Assembly (NCBI RefSeq): GCF_014884995.1
Contig: NZ_JABMII010000001.1
Coordinates: forward strand, 62,001-126,000
Direction of reading: 5' to 3'
From: Spirabiliibacterium pneumoniae
Lineage (GTDB): Bacteria; Pseudomonadota; Gammaproteobacteria; Enterobacterales; Pasteurellaceae
Length of the DNA: 64,000 bases
Shown here: in pieces, positions 36,655 through 46,093 of the stretch
Numbering within the stretch: position 1 is the stretch's first letter
How the letters are laid out: each line of letters opens with the position of its first letter
Program-made: the position numbers and the translations under genes
Notes under the pieces: model-generated
Databases searched by the model: none
What the model was told of the DNA's origin: nothing
The model's input: only the letters and a program-made list of their open reading frames with translations

Positions 36655-37401
36655 TTAAGCTCGGCTTAAATGTTTGAAATAGCGATCATCTAGGCGATCA
36701 ATCGTCATCAAAATCAATACATCCGCCGTATTGAAATCAGGGTCAAAGGTTGGCTCACCGCAAATGTAAGCACCCGCGCGCACATAACCCTTAATTAACG
36801 GTGGAGTTGACACAGCCAAATGGCTATCAAATTGGCTCAAATCAATTGGATTGCGTGGGAACACGCGCCATTTTTCAGGGCAAAGGTAATTTTTAGCTAA
36901 TTTACGATACAAACTGGCCACAACATCACCACCATTGTGCATGCTCATGCTGCCGCAACCAATCATATATTTTAACTGATTTTCTTGCATAAACTTCACC
37001 AAGCCTGACCATAACATCAGCATCACCGCACCTGTACGATAATCCTTATGCACGCATGCCCGCCCTAGTTCCACTGTGTCTGGAAGGAGCGGCTCAATAT
37101 TACGCAAATCAAACTCAGTTTGGCTATACCACTGCCCTAATGCGTTCGCACCACGGGCAGTCAAAAGACGATAGCACCCCACCACATCGTCTGTTCGTTC
37201 ATCCACTGCAATCAAATGCTGGCAAAACGCATCATATTGGTCAACATCTCGTCCATCTACACTATGCACCTTCGCCCCCATCTCCTGCGCAAACACCGTA
37301 TAACGTAATCGCTGTGCTTGTTCAATTTCAGATTGTGTGTTGGCTAATCTTACGACAATAGCGTGCTCATGTTTTTCAGATGTCAGATCGTGCTCCAACA
37401 T
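36655..37401 (-). CDS. olsB: GNAT-type L-ornithine N-acyltransferase, OlsB-like
   Basis: A 248-residue GNAT-fold protein of the OlsB/hemolysin-like family. The characteristic order RLRYTVFAQEMGAK, DVDQYDAFCQHLIAVD, VGCYRLLT and ELGRACVHKDYR is present, then MIGCGSMSM and a PPLIKGYVRAGAYICGEP stretch. In the family it transfers a 3-hydroxyacyl chain from ACP to ornithine, the first step to ornithine lipids. RBS AAGGAA precedes the ATG. Paired with the PlsC-like gene downstream. Activity on ornithine is inferred, not shown. Confidence 0.72.
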   Translation of the reverse strand: MLEHDLTSEKHEHAIVVRLANTQSEIEQAQRLRYTVFAQEMGAKVHSVDGRDVDQYDAFCQHLIAVDERTDDVVGCYRLLTARGANALGQWYSQTEFDLRNIEPLLPDTVELGRACVHKDYRTGAVMLMLWSGLVKFMQENQLKYMIGCGSMSMHNGGDVVASLYRKLAKNYLCPEKWRVFPRNPIDLSQFDSHLAVSTPPLIKGYVRAGAYICGEPTFDPDFNTADVLILMTIDRLDDRYFKHLSRA

Positions 37402-37567
37402 AGCGTTCCTTTATCTCTCGCTTTGATTGCTAAAGGCTAATAATAACATCGTTCGCTACGAGTGAAAACTATTAATCAATCCCATCCCGAACGCACGACT
37501 GCACAATATCGTATGCTTTAAATAGTAAATAAAATAAATCAATTCATTTTTAGTGTAATATTATGAA

Positions 37568-37695
37568 AAATCAGTCTGTTATCCTCATTCGCATCTTGCA
37601 ATGCACACCTTTCGGGGTAAACTCAAAGGGTAATTTGTTTTGCAAATTACAATTTACCTTTTCTGTTTTCCCCAGCGTTAGGCTGGGGCTTTTTT
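37568..37695 (+). ncRNA. Candidate small transcript between olsB and the MFS gene
   Basis: The 373-base gap between olsB and the MFS transporter gene holds a strong terminator (37670-37695) without a protein-coding gene before it on the plus strand. A perfect 8-bp hairpin (GTAATTTG/CAAATTAC, 37630-37650) precedes it, and TAATAT at 37556-37561 may be a -10. The downstream gene has its own promoter beyond the terminator, so the RNA would be separate. An open frame of 60 codons across the region runs through the terminator stem and has no RBS, so it is not taken as a gene. Confidence 0.4.
37670..37695 (+). terminator. Strong terminator in the olsB-MFS gap
   Basis: CCCCAGC and GCTGGGG pair over a five-base loop, followed by CTTTTTT. 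It has no upstream gene on this strand nearer than ybaK, two antisense genes away. Confidence 0.85.
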
Positions 37696-37715
37696 CACTT
37701 GCGCACGATTTCATA

Positions 37716-37743
37716 TTGACACGGTGGCATAAATTGTTATGTT
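37716..37743 (+). promoter_or_regulatory. Promoter of the MFS transporter gene
   Basis: TTGACA (37716-37721) and TATGTT (37738-37743) are 16 bases apart and lie 32 bases before the chosen start, downstream of the terminator. Confidence 0.6.
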
Positions 37744-37774
37744 AATCGCTTGAATTTAATATGTGAGAACAGCG

Positions 37775-38965
37775 ATGACAACACTCAAACCCCAACAGCA
37801 ATTTTCCACCTTCTTTTTTGCAATGGCGGTCTTTTTCTTAGCGTTAAATTTACGCCCTGCGATCATTGCGATGGGGCCTGTGGTTGATATTGTACAACGC
37901 AGTCTTAACACCAGCGCTACGATGATGGGCGTGGTGGGCACGTTGCCCGTCTTGGCATTTGCCATTTTTTCACCTTTTGTCGCCCGCCTTGCTAAGCGCT
38001 TTGGTGCGGAGAATGTCATCATTATGGGCATGATTGGAATTGCCCTCGGTTGTGCGCTGCGCTCGGCGTTCAATAATATCTGGACGGTCCTGCTCGGCAC
38101 TTTTGTGTTTTGTGGCGGCATTGCGATGGGCAATGTGCTGCTTTCATCGATGATCCGCCGCTACCGCCCACGCTATGTCGAACGCCTAACCGCACTTCAA
38201 ATGCTCTCATTCAGCGTTGGCTCAGCCGTGGCGTCAAGTATCTCGGTGCCACTTGCTGATGCCTTTAGCTGGCAGCTGTCTCTTGGGTTGTGGGGCGTAG
38301 TGGTCATTCCTGGTATCATCATTTGGTGGCGCTTGCGGCAGAAAGTGAGCACGCCTCACGCTGAAAAGCCACACCTCAATACCCCTGCTTGGCAAGGCAA
38401 TATTTGGAAAAGCCCGCTTGCATGGAAAATTAGTATTTACATGGGCTTACAGTCGATGATGTTTTATACTATGGCAAACTGGTTGCCTTCACTGATCGCC
38501 GCTCGTGGCTTTACTTCTGTGGAGGCTGGAAACTACAGCACGATTTTCCAATTTATCGCCTTTCCAACCGCACTTTTACTCGCACCGCTGGCAGAAAAGG
38601 TCAACATTCGCCTACTAATCACGGGCGCGTGCTTGTTTACTTTGGCGGGCTTTTTGCTGCTATGTTTTGCAAGCGTGCAATGGATGTGGCTAGCAACCGC
38701 ACTTTTAGGCATTGGCGGATGCGCCAGTTTCACTCTATGCTTAATGTTATTCGCCCTAAAAGCAGAAAGTGCGGCGCATTCCGCGGCACTTTCTGGCATG
38801 GCACAAACGGTTGGCTATTTAATCGCTTCTTTCGGGCCAATTGGTGTGGGGTATCTTTATCAGTTACACAACGATTGGGCGCTGCCAATATACGCCATTA
38901 TCGGCGCATTACTATTACAATTTATCGCTTCGTTGATCGTCGGGCAGGAGTCGCACACAGCTTAA
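37775..38965 (+). CDS. MFS transporter of the CynX/NimT type
   Basis: A 396-residue carrier with about twelve membrane segments. FFLALNLRPAIIAMGPVVDIVQ near the N-terminus and RYVERLTALQMLSFSVG are typical of the CynX/NimT branch, whose members move cyanate, nitroimidazole or other compounds; the substrate here is unknown. ATG 37775 is preferred to GTG 37763, which has no RBS. The middle loop has a short His-rich hydrophilic stretch (HAEKPHLN near residue 200). Confidence 0.85.
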   Translation: MTTLKPQQQFSTFFFAMAVFFLALNLRPAIIAMGPVVDIVQRSLNTSATMMGVVGTLPVLAFAIFSPFVARLAKRFGAENVIIMGMIGIALGCALRSAFNNIWTVLLGTFVFCGGIAMGNVLLSSMIRRYRPRYVERLTALQMLSFSVGSAVASSISVPLADAFSWQLSLGLWGVVVIPGIIIWWRLRQKVSTPHAEKPHLNTPAWQGNIWKSPLAWKISIYMGLQSMMFYTMANWLPSLIAARGFTSVEAGNYSTIFQFIAFPTALLLAPLAEKVNIRLLITGACLFTLAGFLLLCFASVQWMWLATALLGIGGCASFTLCLMLFALKAESAAHSAALSGMAQTVGYLIASFGPIGVGYLYQLHNDWALPIYAIIGALLLQFIASLIVGQESHTA

Positions 38966-39031
38966 AATCAGATTGAACTTTTTGATATAAGCACGTTCTA
39001 ATAAACACATTTCACTCAATAAGGAAACAGG

Positions 39032-39421
39032 ATGAAATTCAATCTTAAAACCACAGCTGTTGCTGTATTCACTGCCGCCTCCGTGTTCGCATTCACCCCT
39101 ATTGCTAATGCAGCGCCGAGCCACACAAGCGTAAACGTGCACTTCAAAAAAGGCGCTTATGCCGCCACCTACAAGGGTGTGATTAAAGGCTCACAATACA
39201 ATAGTTACTTTTTCAAAGCCCAAAAAGGACAAAAATTAACCGTGACTGTCAACACGAAAGAGAACGCCGAAGCGGTACTTTACGGCTACGATAATTTTAT
39301 GGAGGGCGAAGCCTACACATTGCCAAAAAGCGGCAAATATGAAGTGCGAGTATTACAACCTCGTGCAATGGCACGACGCGGCAAAACCTCACACTACAAC
39401 GTGACCATCAACATCAAATAA
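39032..39421 (+). CDS. pliG: Periplasmic inhibitor of g-type lysozyme, PliG-like
   Basis: A 129-residue secreted protein with signal peptide ending PIANAA. The mature part follows E. coli PliG (YcgK) closely: VNVHFKKGAYAATYKGVIKG, an FKAQKGQKLTVTV strand, LPKSGKYEVRVLQPRAMARR and the final YNVTINIK. PliG proteins block host goose-type lysozyme and so protect peptidoglycan. It has a good RBS (AAGGA) and its own terminator, shared with uup on the other strand. Confidence 0.82.
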   Translation: MKFNLKTTAVAVFTAASVFAFTPIANAAPSHTSVNVHFKKGAYAATYKGVIKGSQYNSYFFKAQKGQKLTVTVNTKENAEAVLYGYDNFMEGEAYTLPKSGKYEVRVLQPRAMARRGKTSHYNVTINIK

Positions 39422-39426
39422 CCCAC

Positions 39427-39459
39427 AAAAAAGCTGAGTTCATCATCACTCAGCTTTTT
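39427..39459. terminator. Bidirectional terminator between pliG and uup
   Basis: AAAAAGCTGAGT and ACTCAGCTTTTT form a 12-bp stem around an eight-base loop, with T runs on both strands, so it can serve both convergent genes. Confidence 0.88.
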
Positions 39460-39462
39460 AGT

Positions 39463-41376
39463 TTATCCGCCATTTTTAATGGTTTCCAATGCTTCCCAGC
39501 GCTCAAGTGCGCGTTCAAGTTCTTGCTCTTTCGATGCCAATAATGACAAGGCCGCACTGGTGGTTTGGTGATCTTGATTGAAAAAGCTCGGATCGCTAAC
39601 CGCACTTTGTAATTCCTCAATTTCGTGCTCAAGCCCCTCAAGCCGTTGTGGCAGCTCGTCAAGCTCACGTTGTTCTTTGAAACTTAATTTGCGCGTGCGT
39701 TCTGTGGCTTTTTGCTTCGGCTTTGCTTGAGTTGTAACCGCACTTTGTGTTGTCTCAATACGTTGTTGGCGACTGAATGCGTTATCTTGCTGCTGTTTGG
39801 CATCATAATATCCCCCAACATACGGGGCAATCACGCCATCCCCTTCAAAGAAATAACACTCCGTTGCCGTATTATCAATAAATTGCCGATCGTGGCTGAC
39901 GATAATCAATGTGCCTTGATATTGACTTAAAATATCTTCCAACAGCTCCAACGTTTCCACATCCAAATCATTGGTTGGCTCATCGAGAATCAGCAAATTG
40001 TTCGGCTTGAGTAAGAGTTTAGCCAGCAATAACCGATTGCGCTCTCCGCCAGACAGCGCTTTAACAGGGCTCATCGCCCGTTTAGGCGGGAAAAGGAAAT
40101 CTTGCAGATAACCCAACACATGGCGCTTAACGCCATTGACTTCCACATCTTGCTTGCCATCTGCCACGTTATCCATCACCGTTTTTTCAACATCCAGCGC
40201 TGCACGGTGTTGATCAAAATAGGCAATTTCCAATTTTGTGCCTGACCGCACTTTGCCATTCGTTGGCTGCAACTGCCCAAGCAACAACTTGATAAAGGTC
40301 GTTTTGCCGCACCCATTCGGTCCTACCAACGCAATTTTATCACCACGCATCAAGGTTGCCGAGAAATCCTTAATCAACGTTCGCCCGTCCACGCAATAGC
40401 TGACATTGTCAAGCTCAAACACAATTTTGCCTGAGCGTGCGCTTTGATCGAGCTGAATATTGACATTGCCCAGCACTTCACGCCGCTCACGGCGCGCTTG
40501 GCGCAATGCCTTCAATGCACGCACACGCCCTTCATTACGCGTGCGCCGCGCCTTGATGCCTTGACGAATCCACACTTCTTCTTGCGCGAGGTGCTTATCA
40601 AACAGCGCATTCTGTTGCGCTTCGATGCGCAAATCGTCTTCTTTTGCCTGCAAATAATGATCATAATCACCTGGGTAAGAGGTCAGCTTGCCACGATCGA
40701 GATCCACAATGCGGGTGGCCATTTTGCGGATAAATGCCCTATCGTGAGAGATAAAGACAATGCTGCCCGCAAATTCCAACAAGAACTGTTCAAGATAGCT
40801 GATCGAGGCAATATCAAGGTGGTTCGTTGGCTCGTCAAGCAGCAAAATATCAGGATTGCTCACCAATGCCCGCGCCAACGCGGCCCGCCGTTGCCAGCCA
40901 CCCGAAAGACTTGAAAGTGCGGTATCAGGTTTAAGCTCAAGGCGTTGCAGCACATCATTGATGCGATTTTCAAATTGCCAGCCGTTGACATGGTCAAGTT
41001 CAGCCTGCACATCCGCTAATTGCGCCATCAACTCATCACTGCACTGCTGTGCCATCTGCTGCAACAGCGTATGATGCTTTTTCAATAACTGGGCAACATC
41101 GGCAATGCCTTCTGCCACATACTCAAACACACTGCCTTGCACATCGCGTGGCGGATCCTGCGGCAAGCGCGAAACCACAACCGCACTTTCACATTGCAAC
41201 TGCCCATCGTCAAGTGCGGTTTCGCCAGCTAAGACTTTCATCAACGTGGATTTACCTGCGCCATTACGCCCCACCAAACACACGCACTCACCCGCGTCTA
41301 TGTGCAAATCGGTATGGTCAAGCAATGGTGCGTCACTGTATGCCAAATAGGCATGGGTTAAACTTAAAAGAGCCAC
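39463..41376 (-). CDS. uup: ABC-F family ATPase Uup
   Basis: A 637-residue protein with two ABC domains and no membrane part. Walker A motifs GRNGAGKST and GPNGCGKTT, signatures LSGGWQRRAAL and LSGGERNRLLL, and Walker B LLLDEPTNHLD and LILDEPTNDLD are complete, and the C-terminus (from about residue 545) is a charged coiled coil, as in Uup. Uup affects transposon excision and ribosome function. It is the same size as E. coli Uup (635). Confidence 0.95.
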   Translation of the reverse strand: MALLSLTHAYLAYSDAPLLDHTDLHIDAGECVCLVGRNGAGKSTLMKVLAGETALDDGQLQCESAVVVSRLPQDPPRDVQGSVFEYVAEGIADVAQLLKKHHTLLQQMAQQCSDELMAQLADVQAELDHVNGWQFENRINDVLQRLELKPDTALSSLSGGWQRRAALARALVSNPDILLLDEPTNHLDIASISYLEQFLLEFAGSIVFISHDRAFIRKMATRIVDLDRGKLTSYPGDYDHYLQAKEDDLRIEAQQNALFDKHLAQEEVWIRQGIKARRTRNEGRVRALKALRQARRERREVLGNVNIQLDQSARSGKIVFELDNVSYCVDGRTLIKDFSATLMRGDKIALVGPNGCGKTTFIKLLLGQLQPTNGKVRSGTKLEIAYFDQHRAALDVEKTVMDNVADGKQDVEVNGVKRHVLGYLQDFLFPPKRAMSPVKALSGGERNRLLLAKLLLKPNNLLILDEPTNDLDVETLELLEDILSQYQGTLIIVSHDRQFIDNTATECYFFEGDGVIAPYVGGYYDAKQQQDNAFSRQQRIETTQSAVTTQAKPKQKATERTRKLSFKEQRELDELPQRLEGLEHEIEELQSAVSDPSFFNQDHQTTSAALSLLASKEQELERALERWEALETIKNGG

Positions 41377-41384
41377 AAAAATCC

Positions 41385-42314
41385 TTATTCTTTTGTTATC
41401 TCATTGATTACCAATGGCTTATCAAACACATTCACGCCACCTTTTACGCCGAAATCAAGTGTTGTGACATTATACGCAATGGAAATATTTTCTTGCTCAA
41501 AGCGCTTTTTCAGCGCCATAATAACCGCACTTTGTGCGTTTAAATAATCATTATAGTGCGAAAATTTAATCCAAAACCGCACTTCAAAATTATAAGTCGA
41601 ACTGCCAATCTCGGTGAAATAAAAATCAGCTTGTTGTGAATCGACAGTGCATGGCAGCGCTCTCACCACCTCCAATGCCACCGCTTTCACATGCTCAAGA
41701 TCATCACCATAAGACACGCCGCTTGAAAGTACCACTTTTAGACGATCTTGCGCGGAATAATTAATAAAAACACCGTTATAAATCAGCTGATTAGGCACAT
41801 ACACCAATTTGCCCTGCAAGCTCTTCAAGCTCACCGACACCAGCCCAATTTGCTCCACCACACCAAGATAATTCTCAATTTTAACCCAGTGCCCAACATC
41901 AAAAGGGCGTTGCGTTTTTATCAATGCACCCGCAAACGCATTGGAAGCGATGTCTTTAAAGGCAAAGCCTGCGATAATGCCCACAATCCCTGCGCCAGCT
42001 AAAAGATGGGTAATAAAGGTTGTCAGGTTTAAAATGTCCAGCGCCAAAATTATGCCTGAAAAACACATAAACACAAATACCAACAGCGACACCAACGCCC
42101 CCATGCGCTGCGCTTGTGGAAAAAGGCGCTCATAGGCTTTCAGACTGGCCTTGCGTAAAACACGCGCAAGAAAATAAAACAGCACCAGTACAATCGTGGC
42201 AGCAAGCACATTTGGCAACATCGCCAACAACCACGCCTGCCACCCCTCAATAGTGTGCTCAACCACCGAAATAGGTTTATCTGATTGTATCATCTGTGTT
42301 GAATATCCTATCAT
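41385..42314 (-). CDS. Small-conductance mechanosensitive channel, MscS family
   Basis: A 309-residue protein with three membrane segments then an MscS domain: the pore-lining AGAGIVGIIAGFAFKDIASNAFAG near residue 107, then QRPFDVGHWVKIENYLGVVEQIGL. Length is close to E. coli MscS (286). The 5' end overlaps the upstream MFS gene stop by four bases (ATGA), so the two are translated together, an unusual pairing. The second mechanosensitive channel of this window. Confidence 0.88.
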   Translation of the reverse strand: MIGYSTQMIQSDKPISVVEHTIEGWQAWLLAMLPNVLAATIVLVLFYFLARVLRKASLKAYERLFPQAQRMGALVSLLVFVFMCFSGIILALDILNLTTFITHLLAGAGIVGIIAGFAFKDIASNAFAGALIKTQRPFDVGHWVKIENYLGVVEQIGLVSVSLKSLQGKLVYVPNQLIYNGVFINYSAQDRLKVVLSSGVSYGDDLEHVKAVALEVVRALPCTVDSQQADFYFTEIGSSTYNFEVRFWIKFSHYNDYLNAQSAVIMALKKRFEQENISIAYNVTTLDFGVKGGVNVFDKPLVINEITKE

Positions 42315-43768
42315 TGAATATTAGTATCCGATCCAGTTGATTCCTTACTAATACAACCTTCAACAGACTCTTCAATCTTCTCTTGTTCTTGACCTAGGTT
42401 TTTCTTTTCTTTTGTTTCAGACTCAACTTTTGCTTTTGCTTTTGCTTCAGCTTCGGCTCTGGCTTCAGCTTCTACCTGTTCCAAGCACTCTTGGTATTGT
42501 TGAATAATATCTTCATCAAACGGCTGAGCATGTTTCTTATTATTACGAGGGTCAAGCTCGGTCGCAATAGCTGTTGTTGCCGCTGGCATTACGACGTATT
42601 CACTAAGCTCTTCTTCAGGCACTGATTTTTGGCTCAGAGTGTAGAGTACGAGAATCAGCGAGCAAATCGCATAAAAGCTATAAAAACCAAAGTCCACAAA
42701 TTGTGACATCACCACCCCGAGTAATGGTGGGGCAATCAATGCACCTGTGCCATACGCAAACAATAAACTGCGGCTGACTTCAACAGTGCTCATTTCTTTT
42801 GGAATGACGTCATTGGCGCGCGCGATGCTGAGCGCATACAACGTAAATAAGCTGGCACCAAGCAAAAACGCAACACCATATTGTAGCCACAGGTTATCTG
42901 AACTATAAAAAATCGCAACAATGCCGAGTGCTGCACTTATCGTGGCCAATAATGAGCAAACCAAAATGGCGTTGCGGCGGCCATAACGGTCAGAAAGACT
43001 AGCGATCGGTATCTGAGTAACAAAGCCACCGACCATGGCAACCATTAAGTAAATGGATATTTGCTGCACACTAAATTTTAAGTTCAACAGAAATACCGAG
43101 GCCATGGTATAAAAACCATTAACCAATAACCCGCCAATAAAACTCGCAACTAAGGCAAGAGGAGCAATCATTAATACACGCGGCACACTAATGCGGTCGC
43201 GTGGTGGTAGCTGTGGCTCTTTTATACGGGTAAGCGACACGGGAAGCATCGACATCACCACAAACATTGCAGCAAGAATAAAAATATTACTACTGCTTAA
43301 TTTCAACGATAACAAGGCAATACCTAAGGTAAAAGAAAGGTAAAAGACTAAATTATAATTTGCCAATACTTTGCCACGCGTGCTAACTGTGGTCTTTTCA
43401 CTGAACCAGCTTTCAATAATCATCAATAAACTGTAATAACAAAAACCAAGTAATATCCGTAATATGCCCCACACCCAAAGATTTTCTAACATGATATGCC
43501 CGAGGGCGGAGATGGAAAATAATGCACCAAATACACTAAACGAGCGAATATGCCCCACACTTGATACAATACGATGCGCGGCGACCGCACTTGAGGCCGC
43601 ACCAACAAAAAATGCCGCATTGAGAATACCAATGGTGATCTCACCCACGCCCATTTCTGCTAATTCAACCCCAGCGGAGTTTAGAAAAAGACCATATCCT
43701 GCAAATAAAAGAAAAACGCTCGCAAAGAGAGAGTAAAATTTAGTTGATGTTGGCATAGCTAGACTCAT
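42311..43768 (-). CDS. MFS transporter with a charged C-terminal tail
   Basis: From ATG 43768 the protein is 485 residues with about twelve membrane segments, of the YcaD-like/sugar-efflux type (EMGVGEITIGILNAAFFVGAASSA near the N-terminus, and SLSDRYGRRNAIL at the intracellular loop). The last 85 residues are soluble and charged, with a Glu-Ala/Lys-Ala repeat (EAEARAEAEAKAKAK) encoded by near-repeats of GCTTTTGCTTC. The start is placed after a hairpin at 43786-43806; an upstream TTG-type extension lies across it. Substrate unknown. Confidence 0.8.
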   Translation of the reverse strand: MSLAMPTSTKFYSLFASVFLLFAGYGLFLNSAGVELAEMGVGEITIGILNAAFFVGAASSAVAAHRIVSSVGHIRSFSVFGALFSISALGHIMLENLWVWGILRILLGFCYYSLLMIIESWFSEKTTVSTRGKVLANYNLVFYLSFTLGIALLSLKLSSSNIFILAAMFVVMSMLPVSLTRIKEPQLPPRDRISVPRVLMIAPLALVASFIGGLLVNGFYTMASVFLLNLKFSVQQISIYLMVAMVGGFVTQIPIASLSDRYGRRNAILVCSLLATISAALGIVAIFYSSDNLWLQYGVAFLLGASLFTLYALSIARANDVIPKEMSTVEVSRSLLFAYGTGALIAPPLLGVVMSQFVDFGFYSFYAICSLILVLYTLSQKSVPEEELSEYVVMPAATTAIATELDPRNNKKHAQPFDEDIIQQYQECLEQVEAEARAEAEAKAKAKVESETKEKKNLGQEQEKIEESVEGCISKESTGSDTNIQ

Positions 43769-43782
43769 TTTATTGTCATAAA

Positions 43783-43806
43783 GAAGGCTCACACTGTGAG
43801 CCTTAA
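43783..43806 (-). terminator. Hairpin after tyrA
   Basis: AAGGCTCAC and GTGAGCCTT form a perfect 9-bp stem with a three-base loop. On the minus strand it is followed by CTTTAT, a weak T run, between tyrA and the MFS gene. Confidence 0.5.
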
Positions 43807-43869
43807 AATAGTAAAGTGTATAACGCATATGTGCAATGACTAATTGCAATTAATGCGCTCTTGCAGAAA

Positions 43870-44994
43870 TTATAACTTACGCACATCACTGGCTTGTTGT
43901 AGAAGTAGGCGACTTTCTTTTAAAAATCGCTCAGAATATTCTCCAAACCAAGTATTTACCGCATTGAATTTATCAATGAAAGCTTGCTTATCGTTCTGCT
44001 CAAACAGGCTTAGCGTGTCTTTAAAACATTGCTGCAAGGACGCTATCACAGCAAGGTTTTCTGGTTTATCCATAATAATATCCGCATACAATGCGCCATC
44101 TTGTGCGAAGAGTCGCCCAATCATTGCCAATTCTAAGCGATAAATCGGCGACGACAACGCCAATAGCTGCGCCAATTCCACAGGCTGCTGAGAAAGATGT
44201 AAGCCATTCACAAACGTAGAAAAGTGGCGCAACGCTTGCACATAAGTCATATTTTTATCGTGTGACTGCGCATCCGTGTGATAAATCACCGCCCCCCACA
44301 TTTGCATTTGTTCTAAAAGCCACGCATACTGCTGTGGCTCGCGCCCTTGACAGCACACCACCACCTGTTTTGCAAAACTTGGAATATCAGGTCCAAACAT
44401 CGGATGCAGCCCCACCACAGCGCCGCGGTGTACTTCAAGCATTTTTGCCAATGGGCGTGCTTTGACTGACGTAAGATCCAACAACAGCATTTCTTCACGC
44501 AAGTGCGGTCGTAGTTTTTCAAGTACCGCGAGCGTATCGTGAATTGGCACACTGACAATAACAACATCGGCGTCTTGTAAAATGCTGTCAGCCTTTGCCC
44601 AATCATCACGTTCAAGGCTTTCACAGTGATAGCCCGAAAGGCGGAGATAACGTGCAAATAAACCACCGAGTTTACCACCACCGCCGACAATAACGATTTT
44701 TCTGATCTCAGGGTTAACACATTTAAAGCCTGTTTTATGTTCATTTTGATAAGACTCTCGCATCACGCGGCGTAGAATATCTTCAATCAAATCGGGCGAC
44801 ACACCAAGCTCTTCAGCCTCTTGCCGACGTTCAGCCAACATTTGCGCCTCGCGTTCAGGCACGTAAACAGGCAAGCCATGTTGATGCTTAACTTGCCCGA
44901 CTTGCTCTACTAATGCTAAGCGTTGAGAGAGCAGAGAAAGCAATGTTTTATCAATGCGATCGATTTCATCGCGCAGCAGCTTTAAAGGCTCCAT
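43870..44994 (-). CDS. tyrA: Bifunctional chorismate mutase / prephenate dehydrogenase
   Basis: A 374-residue T-protein, the size of E. coli TyrA (373). The N-terminal AroQ mutase ([30 protein letters not shown]) covers residues 1-90, followed by the NAD-binding dehydrogenase with [17 protein letters not shown] near 100 and a GLHPMFGPD loop near 195. It directs chorismate to tyrosine. It follows the DAHP synthase gene by eight bases, forming an aroF-tyrA operon as in enterics. Confidence 0.96.
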   Translation of the reverse strand: MEPLKLLRDEIDRIDKTLLSLLSQRLALVEQVGQVKHQHGLPVYVPEREAQMLAERRQEAEELGVSPDLIEDILRRVMRESYQNEHKTGFKCVNPEIRKIVIVGGGGKLGGLFARYLRLSGYHCESLERDDWAKADSILQDADVVIVSVPIHDTLAVLEKLRPHLREEMLLLDLTSVKARPLAKMLEVHRGAVVGLHPMFGPDIPSFAKQVVVCCQGREPQQYAWLLEQMQMWGAVIYHTDAQSHDKNMTYVQALRHFSTFVNGLHLSQQPVELAQLLALSSPIYRLELAMIGRLFAQDGALYADIIMDKPENLAVIASLQQCFKDTLSLFEQNDKQAFIDKFNAVNTWFGEYSERFLKESRLLLQQASDVRKL

Positions 44995-45002
44995 AAATCC
45001 TC

Positions 45003-46073
45003 TTATAAAGTGCGGTTAGCCAGTTTTTGATGTAGCGATTTTAGCAGGCTTTCTGTAGTTTCCCAATCAATGCAAGCATCTGTGATCGACACGCCATAGC
45101 GCAGCTGCTCAACTGGCACATCAGCAGACTGATTGCCCGCATGCAGATTACTTTCAATCATTAAACCTGTAATGGATTGATTACCCTGACAAATTTGCTC
45201 AACCACACTTTCTGCCACAAGGGCTTGACGGGTATAATCTTTGTTGGAATTGCCGTGGCTACAATCAATCATAATGGATTGCTCAAGCCCCGCGTTTGCC
45301 AAAATTTGTTCACATTGTTGTACAAAGTGCGGTTCAAAATTTGGTGTTTTACCGCCGCGCAAGATCACATGCCCATCATGGTTGCCTGCCGTTTGCAATA
45401 AGCTCACCTGCCCTTTTTGATTGATACCGATAAAGCGGTGGCCTTGAGAAGCGGCTTTGAGCGCATTCACCGCAACATCTAACCCACCATCAGTGCCGTT
45501 TTTAAAGCCCACCGCCATCGACAAACCCGACGCCATTTCACGGTGCGTTTGCGACTCTGTCGTGCGCGCGCCGATTGCCGACCAGCTAAACAGCTCCGCC
45601 ATATATTGTGGCGAAATAGGATCCAGCGCTTCAGTCGCCAGCGGCAAACCCATTTTAATGATGTCTAATAATAATTTCCGTGCGATGTAAAGCCCGTGTT
45701 CCACATCGAAGCTGCCATCTAAGTGCGGATCGTTAATCAACCCTTTCCAGCCCACTGTCGTGCGTGGCTTTTCAAAATACACCCGCATCACAATGTACAG
45801 CGTATCCTTCACTTCATCTGCGAGCGCCTTAAGCCGCTTAGCATACTCAAGCGCCGCTTTCGGATCATGAATAGAGCACGGCCCAATCACCACCAACAAG
45901 CGTTTATCACGCTTATGAATGATATCGGCAATTTCACAGCGGGTGGTGGCAATAAAGCGTTTTTCATCTTCACTCAAGGGCAGCTGGGCTTTTAGCTCGT
46001 GTGGCGTGATCAGGATTTTTTCATCGTTAATGTTGACATTGTGTAGCACGTCTTTATTCAATACAGCATTCAT
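45003..46073 (-). CDS. aroF: DAHP synthase, tyrosine-type (AroF-like)
   Basis: A 356-residue class I DAHP synthase that starts aromatic synthesis from PEP and erythrose-4-phosphate. [11 protein letters not shown] near residue 61, [21 protein letters not shown] near 95, IGARTTESQ near 165 and [11 protein letters not shown] near 270 are intact. The opening and overall wording resemble E. coli AroF more than AroG or AroH. The operon with tyrA and two TyrR-like boxes upstream also favour the tyrosine-controlled isoenzyme; feedback specificity is not proven. Confidence 0.9.
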   Translation of the reverse strand: MNAVLNKDVLHNVNINDEKILITPHELKAQLPLSEDEKRFIATTRCEIADIIHKRDKRLLVVIGPCSIHDPKAALEYAKRLKALADEVKDTLYIVMRVYFEKPRTTVGWKGLINDPHLDGSFDVEHGLYIARKLLLDIIKMGLPLATEALDPISPQYMAELFSWSAIGARTTESQTHREMASGLSMAVGFKNGTDGGLDVAVNALKAASQGHRFIGINQKGQVSLLQTAGNHDGHVILRGGKTPNFEPHFVQQCEQILANAGLEQSIMIDCSHGNSNKDYTRQALVAESVVEQICQGNQSITGLMIESNLHAGNQSADVPVEQLRYGVSITDACIDWETTESLLKSLHQKLANRTL

Positions 46074-46093
46074 GGAGGTTACCTTTTACTTTT

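Noticed and set aside
37563-37745. A 60-codon open frame starting ATG AAA AAT upstream of the MFS gene, possibly a leader peptide
   Set aside because: It has no ribosome-binding site, runs through the terminator stem and past it, and its codons do not show a run of one regulatory amino acid.
43769-43849. N-terminal extension of the MFS transporter with the charged tail
   Set aside because: The extension would cross the post-tyrA hairpin, has no RBS and precedes the hydrophobic core without similarity.
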